Shown: positions 18,424 to 27,857, counted from the first letter of the stretch. The stretch is 64,000 bases of DNA from Clostridiales bacterium (GCA_021204025.1 JAJQAC010000087.1:1-64000), one strand, 5' to 3'. The notes: a model not told the origin generated them from the sequence alone. Numbers and translations are program-made.

Positions 18424-19647
18424 CTAAGACCGATAATCCGCATTAATCTTCACATAATCAAAGGTCAAATCGCATCCCCATGCAGTTGCCGACGCCTCCC
18501 CCATCTTGATATCCGCGGTCGCCGTCACTTCCGGTTCCGAGAGGATCTTTGTCGCCTCTTCTTCACTGTAATCCAGCGCGACGCCATTTTCGATAATCTG
18601 AATCTTTCCCGCAGCGCTCTCAAAGAAGAGATCCACCCGCTCCGGATCAAACTGAGCTCCGGAATATCCCATCGCGCACAGGATTCTTCCCCAGTTTGCG
18701 TCATGTCCGAAGATCGCGGCTTTCGTCAGATTAGAGGTAATAACCGACTTGGACAGAGTCACTGCCTGCTCCTTGCTCTCAGCGCCGACCACCTTCACCT
18801 CAAAGAGCGCGGTGCAGCCCTCGCCGTCTCCCGCCATCTTTTTGGCCAGCGTTTCGTTAATAACATTTAATGCTTTTCTGAATTTTTCGTAATCCTCATT
18901 TTTTTCGGTGATCACCGCATTACCGGCCAGACCGTTTGCCAGCACCAGCAGAGTATCGTTTGTGGAGGTATCTCCATCTACCGAAATCATATTATAAGTA
19001 TCTTTTACATCCTCGCTCACCGCTTCCTGTAAAAGCTCTTTCGAGATCGCCAGATCGGTCGTAACAAATGCAAGCATCGTACACATATTCGGATGAATCA
19101 TCCCAGAACCCTTGCACATACCGCCAACGGTAACGGTCTTATCCCCGATCTCAAACTGCACAGCGATCTCTTTATTCCTGGTATCTGTCGTCATAATCGC
19201 CCGCGACGCCTCCGTACCGGCCGCCAGACTCCCGTCCAGTGCCGGAACCATGGCCCGGATCCCGGCTGCCAGGCGATCCATCGGCAGCTGCATCCCGATT
19301 ACACCCGTCGACGCCACACAGACAGCTTCCTCCGGGATGTCCAGCATCTCATGGACAACCGCCGCAGTTTCCTGACAGTAAGCATACCCTTCTGCCCCGG
19401 TACAGGCATTCGCGATCCCCGCATTAATCACAACTGCCTGCGCGAATGACGACTCCTTCACGATCTTCTGATCCCATTTGACCGGCGCAGCCTTTACAAG
19501 ATTGCTTGTGAAGGTACCCGCCGCTTTGCAGGGGACCTCACTCACAATCATCGCCATGTCCTTCCGGTTTTTATATTTGATTCCCGCAGCTGTCGAAGCA
19601 GCCTGAAAGCCCTTTGCCGCGGTCACTCCACCTTCGATAATCTTCAT
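18424..19647 (-). CDS. argJ: Bifunctional ornithine acetyltransferase / N-acetylglutamate synthase
   Basis: ArgJ recycles the acetyl group from acetylornithine to glutamate and often also makes acetylglutamate from acetyl-CoA. The start at 19647 (MKIIEGGVTAAKGF) has GAGGAG upstream and matches the family; the longer ORF is read-through. The precursor cleaves itself before the Thr in the motif HPNMCTMLAFVTTD, which is present. About 407 residues is normal. Second gene of argCJBD. No separate argA-like gene is in the window, so the bifunctional form is likely. Confidence 0.95.
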   Translation of the reverse strand: MKIIEGGVTAAKGFQAASTAAGIKYKNRKDMAMIVSEVPCKAAGTFTSNLVKAAPVKWDQKIVKESSFAQAVVINAGIANACTGAEGYAYCQETAAVVHEMLDIPEEAVCVASTGVIGMQLPMDRLAAGIRAMVPALDGSLAAGTEASRAIMTTDTRNKEIAVQFEIGDKTVTVGGMCKGSGMIHPNMCTMLAFVTTDLAISKELLQEAVSEDVKDTYNMISVDGDTSTNDTLLVLANGLAGNAVITEKNEDYEKFRKALNVINETLAKKMAGDGEGCTALFEVKVVGAESKEQAVTLSKSVITSNLTKAAIFGHDANWGRILCAMGYSGAQFDPERVDLFFESAAGKIQIIENGVALDYSEEEATKILSEPEVTATADIKMGEASATAWGCDLTFDYVKINADYRS

Positions 19648-19695
19648 TTTGTTACTCCTCTTATTTATTTCAATGTCTGATCGCACACGAAGTAT

Positions 19696-20736
19696 TTACG
19701 GAAATGCCGGGATCTGCTTTAATCCGGTATTCTCCGGCAGACCAAACATCAGATTCATATTCTGGATTGCCTGTCCCGCGGCTCCTTTTACCATATTGTC
19801 GATCGCGCCCATCATGATCACGCGATTTGTGCGGGGATCCAGTTTAAATGACACGTCCGCAAAGTTGCTGCCCTTCACCCAGCGGGTCTCCGGCGGCATG
19901 CCCGCGGGAAGCACACGGATAAAATATTCCTCTCCGTAATACCGGTCATAAACCGCTTTGATTTCCTCTGTGGTAACCGGCTTTGTCAGATTCGCATAGG
20001 CCGTCACCAGAATTCCCCGGTCCATCGGCACCAGATGAGGAGTAAAGCTCACCGTCACCGGCTTCCCTGCCACATAGGAAAGCTGTTCTTCGATCTCCGG
20101 CGTATGACGGTGAGACGCCACGCCATATGCTTTCATACTCTCATTGACTTCACAGTAAAGATTTGCCGTCTTCGCGCTGCGTCCCGCGCCGGATGTACCG
20201 GATTTCGCGTCGATGATCAGCGTATCCGGATCAATCAGCCCTTCCTTTGCCAGCGGATAAATGCTTAAGAATGAACAGGTCGGATAACAGCCCGGATTCG
20301 CGATCAGACGGGCCTTTGCCACCTGATCGCGATTGATCTCCGGCAGACCGTATACTGCCTCCTCGATAAACTGAGGCGCGGCGTGTGTAATTTTATACCA
20401 TTTTTCATAAATATTCACATCCTTGATCCGAAAATCCGCACTCAGATCAATTACCTTTGCTTTTGACAATATCTCCTCTGTTACCTTTGACGCGCAGAAT
20501 CCCTGAGGCGTAGCCGTAAATATGACATCCGCCAGATCCGCAAGTTTCTCCATATCGTCATCGCTGCAGACAGCGTCTACCGCATGCGCAACATTTCTGT
20601 AAATGGAAGCAAAGTCTTCCCCGACATAGCTTCGGGAACCGTACCATACAATCTCTACATCATCTCTCTGCAATAAAAGTCTCGCCAGCTCCACTCCTGC
20701 GTATCCGGTGGAACCGATAATTCCTGCCTTAATCAT
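19696..20736 (-). CDS. argC: N-acetyl-gamma-glutamyl-phosphate reductase
   Basis: A 346-residue NADPH-dependent reductase that makes N-acetylglutamate semialdehyde. It has an N-terminal IIGSTGYAGVELARLL dinucleotide motif, the catalytic Cys in ANPGCYPT near residue 148 and a C-terminal half containing HRHTPEIEEQL. It is the first gene of argCJBD, with AGGAGGAG upstream of ATG 20736. It faces argG divergently across 268 bp that contain a palindromic candidate ArgR operator. Confidence 0.96.
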   Translation of the reverse strand: MIKAGIIGSTGYAGVELARLLLQRDDVEIVWYGSRSYVGEDFASIYRNVAHAVDAVCSDDDMEKLADLADVIFTATPQGFCASKVTEEILSKAKVIDLSADFRIKDVNIYEKWYKITHAAPQFIEEAVYGLPEINRDQVAKARLIANPGCYPTCSFLSIYPLAKEGLIDPDTLIIDAKSGTSGAGRSAKTANLYCEVNESMKAYGVASHRHTPEIEEQLSYVAGKPVTVSFTPHLVPMDRGILVTAYANLTKPVTTEEIKAVYDRYYGEEYFIRVLPAGMPPETRWVKGSNFADVSFKLDPRTNRVIMMGAIDNMVKGAAGQAIQNMNLMFGLPENTGLKQIPAFP

Positions 20737-20850
20737 AATGTTTTCTCTCCTCCTGAATCAATGGCTTTCTTATTATAGTAGCTTTTTTCCCTAATGAAAA
20801 GTCTCTATTTGAATAATTTTCATAAGATGATCTCTCAAAGATTTCATAAT

Positions 20851-20876
20851 TATACATTATTAATGTATATTATGCA
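20851..20876. promoter_or_regulatory. Candidate ArgR operator between argC and argG
   Basis: A perfect palindrome TATACATTATTAATGTATA is overlapped by TGTATATTATGCA, which resembles the ARG-box core (TGNAT, A/T spacer, ATNCA) but has a 3-bp rather than 4-bp centre. The position between two divergent arginine units fits ArgR control. Confidence 0.5.
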
Positions 20877-21004
20877 ACTATTTTTTGAAATTAGTTGGAT
20901 TTTTTGCTTGCAAATCAGAGTAAAATGTTGTATATTTATGAACGTCATATTCAGGACAATCTGAACGAACATAAAATCAGCATTTTGAAGGAGGATCCTT
21001 TCAT

Positions 21005-22234
21005 ATGAAAGAAAAAGTTATTCTGGCATATTCCGGCGGGCTGGACACCACCGCCATTATCCCATGGTTAAAAGAAAATTTTGATTATGAAGTAATCTGC
21101 TGCTGCGTCGACTGCGGCCAGGGAAATGAACTGGACGGTCTGGAGGAGCGCGCAAAACTTTCCGGCGCTTCCAAATTATATATTGAAGATATCGTCGATG
21201 ATTTCTGTGACAATTATATCGTTCCGTGCGTACAGGCCAATGCTGTGTATGAGAATAAGTACCTGCTTGGCACATCCATGGCTCGTCCTGCGATCGCGAA
21301 ACGTCTCGTTGAAATCGCCCGTAAAGAAGGGGCTTCCGCGATCTGCCACGGCGCTACCGGCAAGGGAAACGACCAGATCCGTTTTGAACTGACCATTAAA
21401 GCTCTGGCTCCGGACATCCGCATTCTCGCTCCATGGAGAATGACCGATACCTGGAAAATGCAGTCCCGTGAAGATGAGATCGAATACTGCAAGCAGCACG
21501 GCATCGACCTTCCGTTTGATCACAGCCACAGCTACAGCCGTGACCGCAACATCTGGCACATCAGCCATGAGGGACTGGAACTGGAAGATCCGGCCAATGA
21601 ACCGAATTTCGACCATATGCTGGTTCTCGGCGTTACTCCGAAAAAGGCTCCGGACGAAGGCGAATATGTCACGATGACCTTTGAAAAGGGCGTTCCGACC
21701 AGCATCAACGGGGAAGCGATGAAGGTTTCTGACATCATCCGCAAACTCAACGAGCTTGGCGGCAAGCACGGCATCGGCATCGTGGATATCGTTGAGAACC
21801 GTGTTGTCGGCATGAAATCCCGCGGCGTATATGAGACTCCCGGCGGTACGATCCTGATGGAAGCTCATCAGCAGATCGAAGAACTGGTTCTTGACCGCGC
21901 TACGATGGAAGTCAAAAAGGATATGGGAAATAAGCTGGCTCAGATCGTATATGAGGGCAAATGGTTCACCCCGCTGTGCGACGCGGTACGCGCTTTTATC
22001 ACATCGACTCAGGAATACGTAACCGGCGAAGTGAAGTTTAAGCTCTACAAGGGCAATATTATCAAGGCCGGAACTACTTCTCCGTATTCTCTCTACAGCG
22101 AGTCTCTGGCATCCTTCACAACCGGCGAGCTGTATGACCATCACGACGCGAGCGGATTTATCACGCTCTTTGGACTGCCGCTCAAGGTTCGCGCGATGAA
22201 GATGGCGGAAGTAGCAAAACAGAACGAAAAATAA
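21005..22234 (+). CDS. argG: Argininosuccinate synthase
   Basis: A 409-residue enzyme joining citrulline and aspartate with ATP. The PP-loop motif LAYSGGLDTTAII is at the N-terminus. Other conserved segments are ICHGATGKGNDQIRFE near residue 118 and the GVYETPGGTILMEAH region near 275. Start 21005 has AAGGAGGA upstream. It is divergent from argCJBD and shares the intergenic region with the candidate operator. argH, which would complete the pathway, is not in this window. A terminator hairpin follows the stop. Confidence 0.97.
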   Translation: MKEKVILAYSGGLDTTAIIPWLKENFDYEVICCCVDCGQGNELDGLEERAKLSGASKLYIEDIVDDFCDNYIVPCVQANAVYENKYLLGTSMARPAIAKRLVEIARKEGASAICHGATGKGNDQIRFELTIKALAPDIRILAPWRMTDTWKMQSREDEIEYCKQHGIDLPFDHSHSYSRDRNIWHISHEGLELEDPANEPNFDHMLVLGVTPKKAPDEGEYVTMTFEKGVPTSINGEAMKVSDIIRKLNELGGKHGIGIVDIVENRVVGMKSRGVYETPGGTILMEAHQQIEELVLDRATMEVKKDMGNKLAQIVYEGKWFTPLCDAVRAFITSTQEYVTGEVKFKLYKGNIIKAGTTSPYSLYSESLASFTTGELYDHHDASGFITLFGLPLKVRAMKMAEVAKQNEK

Positions 22235-22241
22235 TATAGCG

Positions 22242-22275
22242 AAAGAGACCGGCATCCGTCGGCCTCTTTATTTTA
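22242..22275 (+). terminator. Terminator of argG
   Basis: The stem AAAGAGACCG / CGGCCTCTTT, with one bulge, is followed by TATTTTAT, eight bases after the argG stop. The DMT gene converges on it from the other side. Confidence 0.8.
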
Positions 22276-22296
22276 TACACAGGCGTAAAAACCTGC

Positions 22297-23223
22297 TCAA
22301 CCTCCTTTTCTTTTCGACGGCAGCTGCGCCAGAATAATCGCCACGAATACCAGCGCGCATCCGGTCAACTCCCTCAGAGACAACCACTCATGCAGGATCA
22401 GCCACCCTGCCAGAAGCGAAAAAACAGATTCCAGACACATGATCAGGCTGGCCACTGCCGGCTGCAGTTTTTTCTGCGCCACGACCTGGAGCGTATAGGC
22501 TACTCCGCTTGAAAGAATCCCTGCATATCCGATTGGCGCCCATGCCGCAAGGATTTCCTCCACCTCTGGTTTCTCGATCAACAGCATCAGGATACTTCCC
22601 AATACCCCCACAGTAAAGAACTGAACACAGGAAATCAACACTCCGTTTGCTCTCGGTGAGAAATAATCAATGATCAGGATATGAAAGGAAAATGCAATCG
22701 CACATAAAAAGATCAGAAAATCTCCCTTTCCGATCGTAAAGCCTTCGTTGATACACATCAGATACATCCCGATCGTTGCCAGCATGACGCTGACCCACAG
22801 GCCCAGACCGGTTTTTTTATGAGAAAAGATTCCCAAAATGGGAACGATCACGATATAAAGCGTCGTGATAAATCCGCTCTTTCCCACTGTCGTATGCACA
22901 ATCCCGAATTGCTGCAGAGAGGTGGCGACAAAGAGACAGAGCCCACAACAGATACCACCCTGTACACCGGCTCGAAATCCTGCCGACACTTCCTTTTCTG
23001 AAGATTTACTCTCTGCAGCCAGAGAATTTCTCCTCATCACCGCAAGTACAGGAAGCAGCACCAGTCCTCCCAGAAGGTAACGGACGCCGATAAAGGTAAA
23101 TCCGCCGACATATTTCATTCCCTCACTCTGAGCCACGAAAGCCGTACCCCAGATCAGTGCGGCAAGCACCAGCAATGCACTGCTTTGGGGATCGTTTCCT
23201 TTTTTAAATTCCGTTGGTTCCAT
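22297..23223 (-). CDS. DMT/EamA superfamily transporter
   Basis: A 308-residue integral membrane protein with about ten predicted helices and two EamA repeats. The first repeat contains ALIWGTAFVAQSEGMKYVGG and GVRYLLGGLVLLPVL. The second ends with SVFSLLAGWLILHEWLSLRE, the usual end-of-repeat pattern. Members export amino acids, metabolites or drugs; the substrate here cannot be told. It appears monocistronic, convergent with argG. A charged spacer (RRNSLAAESKSSEKE) after helix 2 is a cytoplasmic loop extension. Confidence 0.88.
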   Translation of the reverse strand: MEPTEFKKGNDPQSSALLVLAALIWGTAFVAQSEGMKYVGGFTFIGVRYLLGGLVLLPVLAVMRRNSLAAESKSSEKEVSAGFRAGVQGGICCGLCLFVATSLQQFGIVHTTVGKSGFITTLYIVIVPILGIFSHKKTGLGLWVSVMLATIGMYLMCINEGFTIGKGDFLIFLCAIAFSFHILIIDYFSPRANGVLISCVQFFTVGVLGSILMLLIEKPEVEEILAAWAPIGYAGILSSGVAYTLQVVAQKKLQPAVASLIMCLESVFSLLAGWLILHEWLSLRELTGCALVFVAIILAQLPSKRKGG

Positions 23224-23273
23224 TCATTCCTCCTGCATCTCTCGTATTCTTCACATCATAAGAACCGGGCCAG

Positions 23274-23300
23274 AAAAAAGGAGTTGATTTTCTCCTTTTT
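23274..23300 (-). terminator. Terminator after apbE
   Basis: The hairpin AAAAAGGAG / CTCCTTTTT has an 8-base loop and T/A runs on both sides, so it can act in both directions. It sits between apbE and the DMT gene. Confidence 0.75.
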
Positions 23301-23401
23301 CACAGCCCGCCATTCCTTTCGAACAAAGAATACGCCCTGGCGACATCATTCCCTACGCGCGAGAGCGTTCTACACTCCGTTCCCATCTTCATTTCGTATT
23401 C

Positions 23402-24448
23402 TTATTCAGACATATGATCCCGAAAACCTGAGGAAAACTCCTCTGTCCCATCCTCCAGCACCCACATGGCCTCGATCCCGTCCTGTGCTTCGATAAATGC
23501 CTTTCCTTCTTCCAGCTCCATATTAAAAACCGCTGTAGAGTATGCATCCGCCAGACCGCCATCCTCAGCCAGAATGGTCACGGATTCATATTCATTCCAG
23601 GGCATCAGCAGATCCGGGTGGATGATATGATGATAACGGACGCCGTCAACTTCATAAAAGCGCTGATACACGCCGCTGGTCACGAGCGCCTGGTCTTTCA
23701 GTTCCATCACATGCAGATAAGACCGGGAAGAAGATGTATCCGGATTCTGGATCCCGATCCTCCATGGACTCCCGTCTCCCTTGCTCCCGATCGTCTCTAC
23801 GTTACCTCCTACGCTCAGAAGCACACTGACCGCGCCCATATCCCGCAACGACTGCGCGACCTTATGGGTCGCATATCCCTTTGCAACTGCGCCGACATCC
23901 AGACTCATATGACGATCCGGCAGATAAACCTGCAGCTTTTCCTCATCCAGCTCCATCGCGTAAATGTCCGTATATTCATCTGCTTTTTCCAGCATGTACA
24001 GATCCGGCAGCTGAGAACCATCTGGATTTTCAATTCCGTACTCACGGTACTCATGCCAAATCGAGAGGACGCTTCCGAGCGCGATATTGACCATCCCACC
24101 GGTGCGCTCATATTCCTCCAGCGAAAATTGTAACAGTTCGAACAGTTCCTGGTCGACGGTAACCGGTGCAATTCCCGCGTTGTCATTGATCGATTTAACA
24201 TTCACAACGCCGTCATAGTTATAATAAATATCAAACAGTTTATGATAATACTCCATCCCATCCTCAATCACGGTCCGGTACTTTTCAAACTGTTCTTCAT
24301 TTTCCGCATAAATCGTAACGCTCGTTACCGTGTCAAAGTATTCCAGGTACTGAGCGTTGTACTGTGTCAGTTCCTTTGATTTTTGCCTGCCCTGACATCC
24401 GATCAGCATAAGCGCTGTCACCAGGAGAATCAGACTTTTCTTTCCCAT
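23402..24448 (-). CDS. apbE: FAD:protein FMN transferase (ApbE), lipoprotein
   Basis: ApbE attaches FMN to Thr/Ser of target proteins such as Rnf/Nqr subunits outside the membrane. The N-terminus MGKKSLILLVTALMLIGCQG is a lipoprotein signal with an LIGC lipobox. The flavin and metal-binding core is visible as SLDVGAVAKGYATHKV near residue 175 and SVLLSVGGNVETIG near 205. About 348 residues is normal. No Rnf or Nqr genes adjoin it, so its target is encoded elsewhere. A palindromic repeat copy lies just upstream. Confidence 0.93.
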   Translation of the reverse strand: MGKKSLILLVTALMLIGCQGRQKSKELTQYNAQYLEYFDTVTSVTIYAENEEQFEKYRTVIEDGMEYYHKLFDIYYNYDGVVNVKSINDNAGIAPVTVDQELFELLQFSLEEYERTGGMVNIALGSVLSIWHEYREYGIENPDGSQLPDLYMLEKADEYTDIYAMELDEEKLQVYLPDRHMSLDVGAVAKGYATHKVAQSLRDMGAVSVLLSVGGNVETIGSKGDGSPWRIGIQNPDTSSSRSYLHVMELKDQALVTSGVYQRFYEVDGVRYHHIIHPDLLMPWNEYESVTILAEDGGLADAYSTAVFNMELEEGKAFIEAQDGIEAMWVLEDGTEEFSSGFRDHMSE

Positions 24449-24550
24449 ATGCCACCTCTTGTCTCTCGCTGATTATCATAACACAAAAGGGGAAAGGATT
24501 CCATCCATGTCCAGAATATTTTTCTGATAAAATAAAATTACTGGTAATCA

Positions 24551-24712
24551 GACCGTCCCTGAGGGGGCACGAATATCTTCCGAGGACCGCTCGCGCTTAG
24601 GTTTTCACGTAGCGGTGCTAAGTTCGCCGGAAGTGCATCCGGCTCACTAAGAACCGACGTGAAAAATGTCCTCTCCAGATATTCATGCCCCCTCAGGGAC
24701 TACATTATTGGC
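24551..24712 (-). repeat. Palindromic repeat family, copy B (162 bp)
   Basis: In family orientation (minus) it begins GCCAATAATGTAGTCCCTGAG and ends CTCAGGGACGGTC. The outer arms are GGGGGCATGAATATCT and AGATATTCGTGCCCCC, with one U:G pair if read as RNA. The inner hairpin is GCCGG/CCGGC instead of GCAGG/CCTGC. The box TTTTTCACGTCGG and the block CCGCTACGTGAAAACCTAAG match copies A and C. No coding potential. Confidence 0.9.
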
Positions 24713-24742
24713 TTTATTAATATATAAAATGAGCTGTGTCCC

Positions 24743-26398
24743 TCACAGCTTTTCCATCAACTCCTGCAAATGGGCGGTCAGCTTGGTATTTTCGGAATAA
24801 TCAACCGGGCAGTCGATGATGACGGGGACGGTCTGTTCGAAAGCCTTTTTCAGCATCGGTACGAGATCGGAGGCTTTTTCGACACGATAGCCGATCGCGC
24901 CCATGCTCTCGGCGAGTTTTACGAAATCCGGGTTTGTGAAATCGGTATAGCAGCTCATGCCGTACTGATCCTGCTGTTTCCATTTGATGAGACCGTAGCT
25001 GCTGTCTTCAAAGATCAGGGTCACGAAGGGGGTCTTTTCCCGCAGTGCTGTCTCGAACTCCTGGCAGTTCATCATGAAGCCGCCGTCGCCGCAGATCGCC
25101 AGCACCTTTTTGTCCGGGTATACGATCTTAGCGCCGATCGCGCCGGGGACGGAGATCCCCATCGTGGCAAATCCGTTGGAGATCAGGCAGGTATTGGGTT
25201 CATAGCACTGATAATGGCACGCGATCCACATTTTGTGCGCTCCTACATCGGAGATCACAATGTCTTCCCGCCCCATAACCTTACGGACATCATTCAGGAT
25301 CCGCTGTGGCTTCATGGGAAACAAGTCATCGTTTGCGTAGGACTCATGCTCTGCCAGCATTTTTGCTTTCAGTTCCAGCGCTTTTACCGGTTCCTGTCTG
25401 CAGCGGGTGCGCCGCCCGATCTGGATCAGGGAATCGCTGATGTCTCCCACCACTTCGACCTGCGGCTGATATAGTTTATTAATGTCAGCCGGGCGGGTAT
25501 CGATATGTATGATATCCACGTTTCCGTTTTTGTTCCATTTTGCCGGAGCATATTCTACGATATCATAGCCGACCGCGATCACCAGATCCGCACCTTCCAG
25601 GATCTTATTCTGATAATCTTCCTGTGGAATGCCGATTGTCCACATAGAATACTCATTATCAAAGGGAATTGCTCCCTTTGCCATCATCGTATTGACTGTC
25701 GGAATTTTTAATTTTGTGGCAAATTCGGTCAGTGCCTTTGCCGCATTTCCGCGGATCACTCCGCTGCCCGCGAGGATCACCGGCCTTTCTGCCTTGAAGA
25801 TCATCCCCGCCGCATCCTCGACTGTGTCAAGTTCCGCGTACTCTTTGGGCGCGACCTTACGTCTCAGTGGCTTTTCCGCGTTGGTGACAGGCATTTTGGA
25901 AATATTGACCGGCAGATCGATGTGCGTAGCACCCGGTTTGCCTCCTTCCGCGTATTTAAACGCCAGACGGGTAATCTCTCCCACCGTATCCGGCCGCACC
26001 ACCATCTTGGTCCGTTTGGTGATCGGTTCAAACAGCTTTGTCAGATCCAGGAACTGATGGGACGTAATATGCATCCGCTCCGTTCCGACCTGTCCGGTGA
26101 TCGCGACCAGCGGAGCGCCGTCGCTGTCCGCGTCAGCCACACCCGTGATCAGGTTCGTCGCGCCCGGCCCCAGTGTTGCCAGACAGACGCCGGCTTTTCC
26201 CGTCAGACGGCCATATACATCCGCCATAAAAGCTGCTCCCTGTTCATGACGAACCGTAATAAAACGGATATCCGAATGGCTGATCGCGTTCATCACGGCA
26301 AGGTTTTCCTCCCCGGGGATCCCAAAGATCACCTTTACTCCCTCTTCTTCCAGACATTCAACCAGAAAATCCGCTGTATTTCTTTGATGTTCCTCCAT
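24743..26398 (-). CDS. alsS: Thiamine-diphosphate acetolactate synthase, catabolic (AlsS-like)
   Basis: A ThDP enzyme of about 551 residues that condenses two pyruvates to acetolactate. The start at 26398 (MEEHQRNTADFLVECL) has GGGAGGA upstream and is favoured over 26428. The catalytic Glu region VKVIFGIPGEENLAVM, a pyrimidine-domain segment ATLGPGATNLITGVADA, and the ThDP/Mg motif AICGDGGFMMNCQEFETAL are present. No regulatory subunit (ilvN) or ilv genes adjoin it, and overall features fit the AlsS/BudB type used for acetoin formation and acid control. An ilvB-like biosynthetic role is the alternative. A promoter is visible upstream. Confidence 0.85.
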   Translation of the reverse strand: MEEHQRNTADFLVECLEEEGVKVIFGIPGEENLAVMNAISHSDIRFITVRHEQGAAFMADVYGRLTGKAGVCLATLGPGATNLITGVADADSDGAPLVAITGQVGTERMHITSHQFLDLTKLFEPITKRTKMVVRPDTVGEITRLAFKYAEGGKPGATHIDLPVNISKMPVTNAEKPLRRKVAPKEYAELDTVEDAAGMIFKAERPVILAGSGVIRGNAAKALTEFATKLKIPTVNTMMAKGAIPFDNEYSMWTIGIPQEDYQNKILEGADLVIAVGYDIVEYAPAKWNKNGNVDIIHIDTRPADINKLYQPQVEVVGDISDSLIQIGRRTRCRQEPVKALELKAKMLAEHESYANDDLFPMKPQRILNDVRKVMGREDIVISDVGAHKMWIACHYQCYEPNTCLISNGFATMGISVPGAIGAKIVYPDKKVLAICGDGGFMMNCQEFETALREKTPFVTLIFEDSSYGLIKWKQQDQYGMSCYTDFTNPDFVKLAESMGAIGYRVEKASDLVPMLKKAFEQTVPVIIDCPVDYSENTKLTAHLQELMEKL

Positions 26399-26433
26399 GT
26401 ATCTATCCTCCCAAAGTGATTCTGTCAACAGAC

Positions 26434-26462
26434 AATATAATCCCGGAGTATAACAATTTCAA
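26434..26462 (-). promoter_or_regulatory. Promoter of the acetolactate synthase gene
   Basis: On the minus strand TTGAAA and TATATT are 17 bp apart, ending about 36 bp before start codon 26398. Confidence 0.65.
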
Positions 26463-26575
26463 ACATCATTTTTTCTTGTATATTTACAATATATATACTG
26501 TGATTTAATCTGTGAAATGGCACGAAACGGCGTCTTTTAAATGGAATAAGAAAAATGAACTAATATTATTTATCA

Positions 26576-26875
26576 CTAATAATCAAAAATCCCCTGTATC
26601 GCATCCGTGATGTCTATAATGGCATCATAGGAAATCCGGCCAATTTTTTTATAGCCTCTGGTTTTCAGGTCAAGCAGTTTCACCTGTTCGCACAGAACAA
26701 TTCCCTCTTCCTGTTCCCAGGCAATCGGAATATGCAGAGGATCCGGTTCGGCTTTTTCCTCGATCGGACAAGCCATAACCGCTTTCGTTCTGTTAAAAAA
26801 ATTTTTACTTACAACGAGTACACGCCCTCGGATATGTTCAACAGTAAGGATGTCACCCTGTTCCATCAGAAACAT
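26576..26875 (-). CDS. PemK/MazF-type toxin
   Basis: A roughly 99-residue protein. The start at 26875 (MFLMEQGDILTVEHIRGR) matches the MazF-like beginning, EQGDI followed by RVLVVSKNFFN, and has AGAGGTGG upstream; the longer ORF overlaps the antitoxin. Members are sequence-specific mRNA endoribonucleases. The C-terminal KKIGRISYDAIIDITDAI helix region is typical. It starts 4 bp after the AbrB-like antitoxin stop. Divergent from classical MazF, so the recognition sequence cannot be inferred. Confidence 0.85.
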   Translation of the reverse strand: MFLMEQGDILTVEHIRGRVLVVSKNFFNRTKAVMACPIEEKAEPDPLHIPIAWEQEEGIVLCEQVKLLDLKTRGYKKIGRISYDAIIDITDAIQGIFDY

Positions 26876-26879
26876 GATC

Positions 26880-27122
26880 TTACCACCTCTCTCTGCCAAC
26901 AGGCTTATCCCAGCCATATTCATGATAAGGACCGATTTTACCATCGAATTCTGCGGCGCGTTCTTCCAGAGTGCGATGTTTCACCGTTTTTCGCAAAATG
27001 ATATTTCCATCCACCACGTCTACGCTGAGAAAATCGTTGACACGAATATCCACCATATCTAAAACATCTTTTGGTAAACGAATTCCCTGACTATTCCCCC
27101 ATGATTTTACCTGTGCTATCAT
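26880..27122 (-). CDS. AbrB/MazE-type antitoxin
   Basis: About 80 residues with the SpoVT/AbrB fold start MIAQVKSWGNSQGIRLPKDV, then FLSVDVVDGNIIL, the swapped-hairpin DNA-binding domain. The C-terminal half (RTLEERAAEFDGKIGPYHEY) is the toxin-binding tail. The start at 27122 has AAGGAGGTG upstream. It is first in the toxin-antitoxin pair and sits 36 bp after the Gx transporter stop, where a GTATAT/ATATAC inverted repeat could be its own operator. Confidence 0.87.
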   Translation of the reverse strand: MIAQVKSWGNSQGIRLPKDVLDMVDIRVNDFLSVDVVDGNIILRKTVKHRTLEERAAEFDGKIGPYHEYGWDKPVGRERW

Positions 27123-27139
27123 ATCATCAGCACCTCCTT

Positions 27140-27158
27140 GTATATCCAAAGTATATAC
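27140..27158. promoter_or_regulatory. Candidate operator of the mazEF-like pair
   Basis: GTATATCCAAAGTATATAC is an inverted repeat (GTATAT/ATATAC, 7-bp centre) right in front of the antitoxin ribosome site. Toxin-antitoxin operons are commonly repressed by their own complex at such sites. Confidence 0.4.
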
Positions 27159-27686
27159 TTACATGTGGCTATTGTCAAGCCGCCTCACAAAATCTCCGAT
27201 CCGCTCTACGATCAGCCCGCCGAGCAGCCCGATCAGCGTCCCGGCGATCACTCCCGCCACGGTCAGAACCGGCAGATAAGTAAAGACTCCCGCGGTTTTG
27301 GTCACATAGGCCGCCACGATCAGCTGGCCGACATTATGAAAGATCCCTCCCAGCACGCTCACACCGGTACTGCCAAAGAAACCTGTCTTTTTCACTGCCG
27401 CCATGACTGCCAGACTTAGGATCCCTCCCGCAAGCCCATACAGCATGCTGAACGTATTGCCAAAGGTAAATCCGACCAGCACGATCCGCACCAGCCCCAC
27501 CGCAATGGTTCCGGCGATGCCGACCGTATAGAGACCGACCACATTGACCAAATTGGCCAGTCCCAGCTTGACGCCGGGCACCGGCAGCGGGATCGGGATC
27601 ATCGCCTCAATATAACTGAAGACAAATGCCAGCGCAATCAGCATCCCATATAAAGCCACGATCCTGGCGGTCGGTCTGTTTTTCAT
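27159..27686 (-). CDS. Gx transporter family protein (heptaprenyl diphosphate synthase component I-like)
   Basis: A 175-residue membrane protein with about five helices, rich in Gly-X patterns (GVKLGLANLVNVVGLYTVG, GLVRIVLVGFTFGNTFSMLY). This ECF S-like group is annotated as Gx transporter or HPPS component I and often lies by polyprenyl synthase or Rnf genes in clostridia; neither is present here. Its transported substrate is unknown. It ends 36 bp before the mazE-like start, and may share transcription with the toxin-antitoxin pair. Confidence 0.8.
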   Translation of the reverse strand: MKNRPTARIVALYGMLIALAFVFSYIEAMIPIPLPVPGVKLGLANLVNVVGLYTVGIAGTIAVGLVRIVLVGFTFGNTFSMLYGLAGGILSLAVMAAVKKTGFFGSTGVSVLGGIFHNVGQLIVAAYVTKTAGVFTYLPVLTVAGVIAGTLIGLLGGLIVERIGDFVRRLDNSHM

Positions 27687-27857
27687 ACGTCACCTCTATC
27701 TCATCTCAATGCCTGTTTCTTCTGAATGTTTCCTTTAAATATTTCCTTATCAATCTAATATCACAGTTTCTTATCAATATAAAATTTACACTCATGTCCC
27801 GCATGAACGCCGTGGAGCATGAAAGTCAGTCGCATGACAACACTTTCATAGTCTGTT

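Noticed and set aside
21176-22255. 359-residue minus-strand ORF opposite argG
   Set aside because: A long antisense open frame caused by codon bias of argG; no ribosome site or family features.
25505-26419. Plus-strand ORFs opposite the acetolactate synthase gene
   Set aside because: Shadow frames without start signals or domains.
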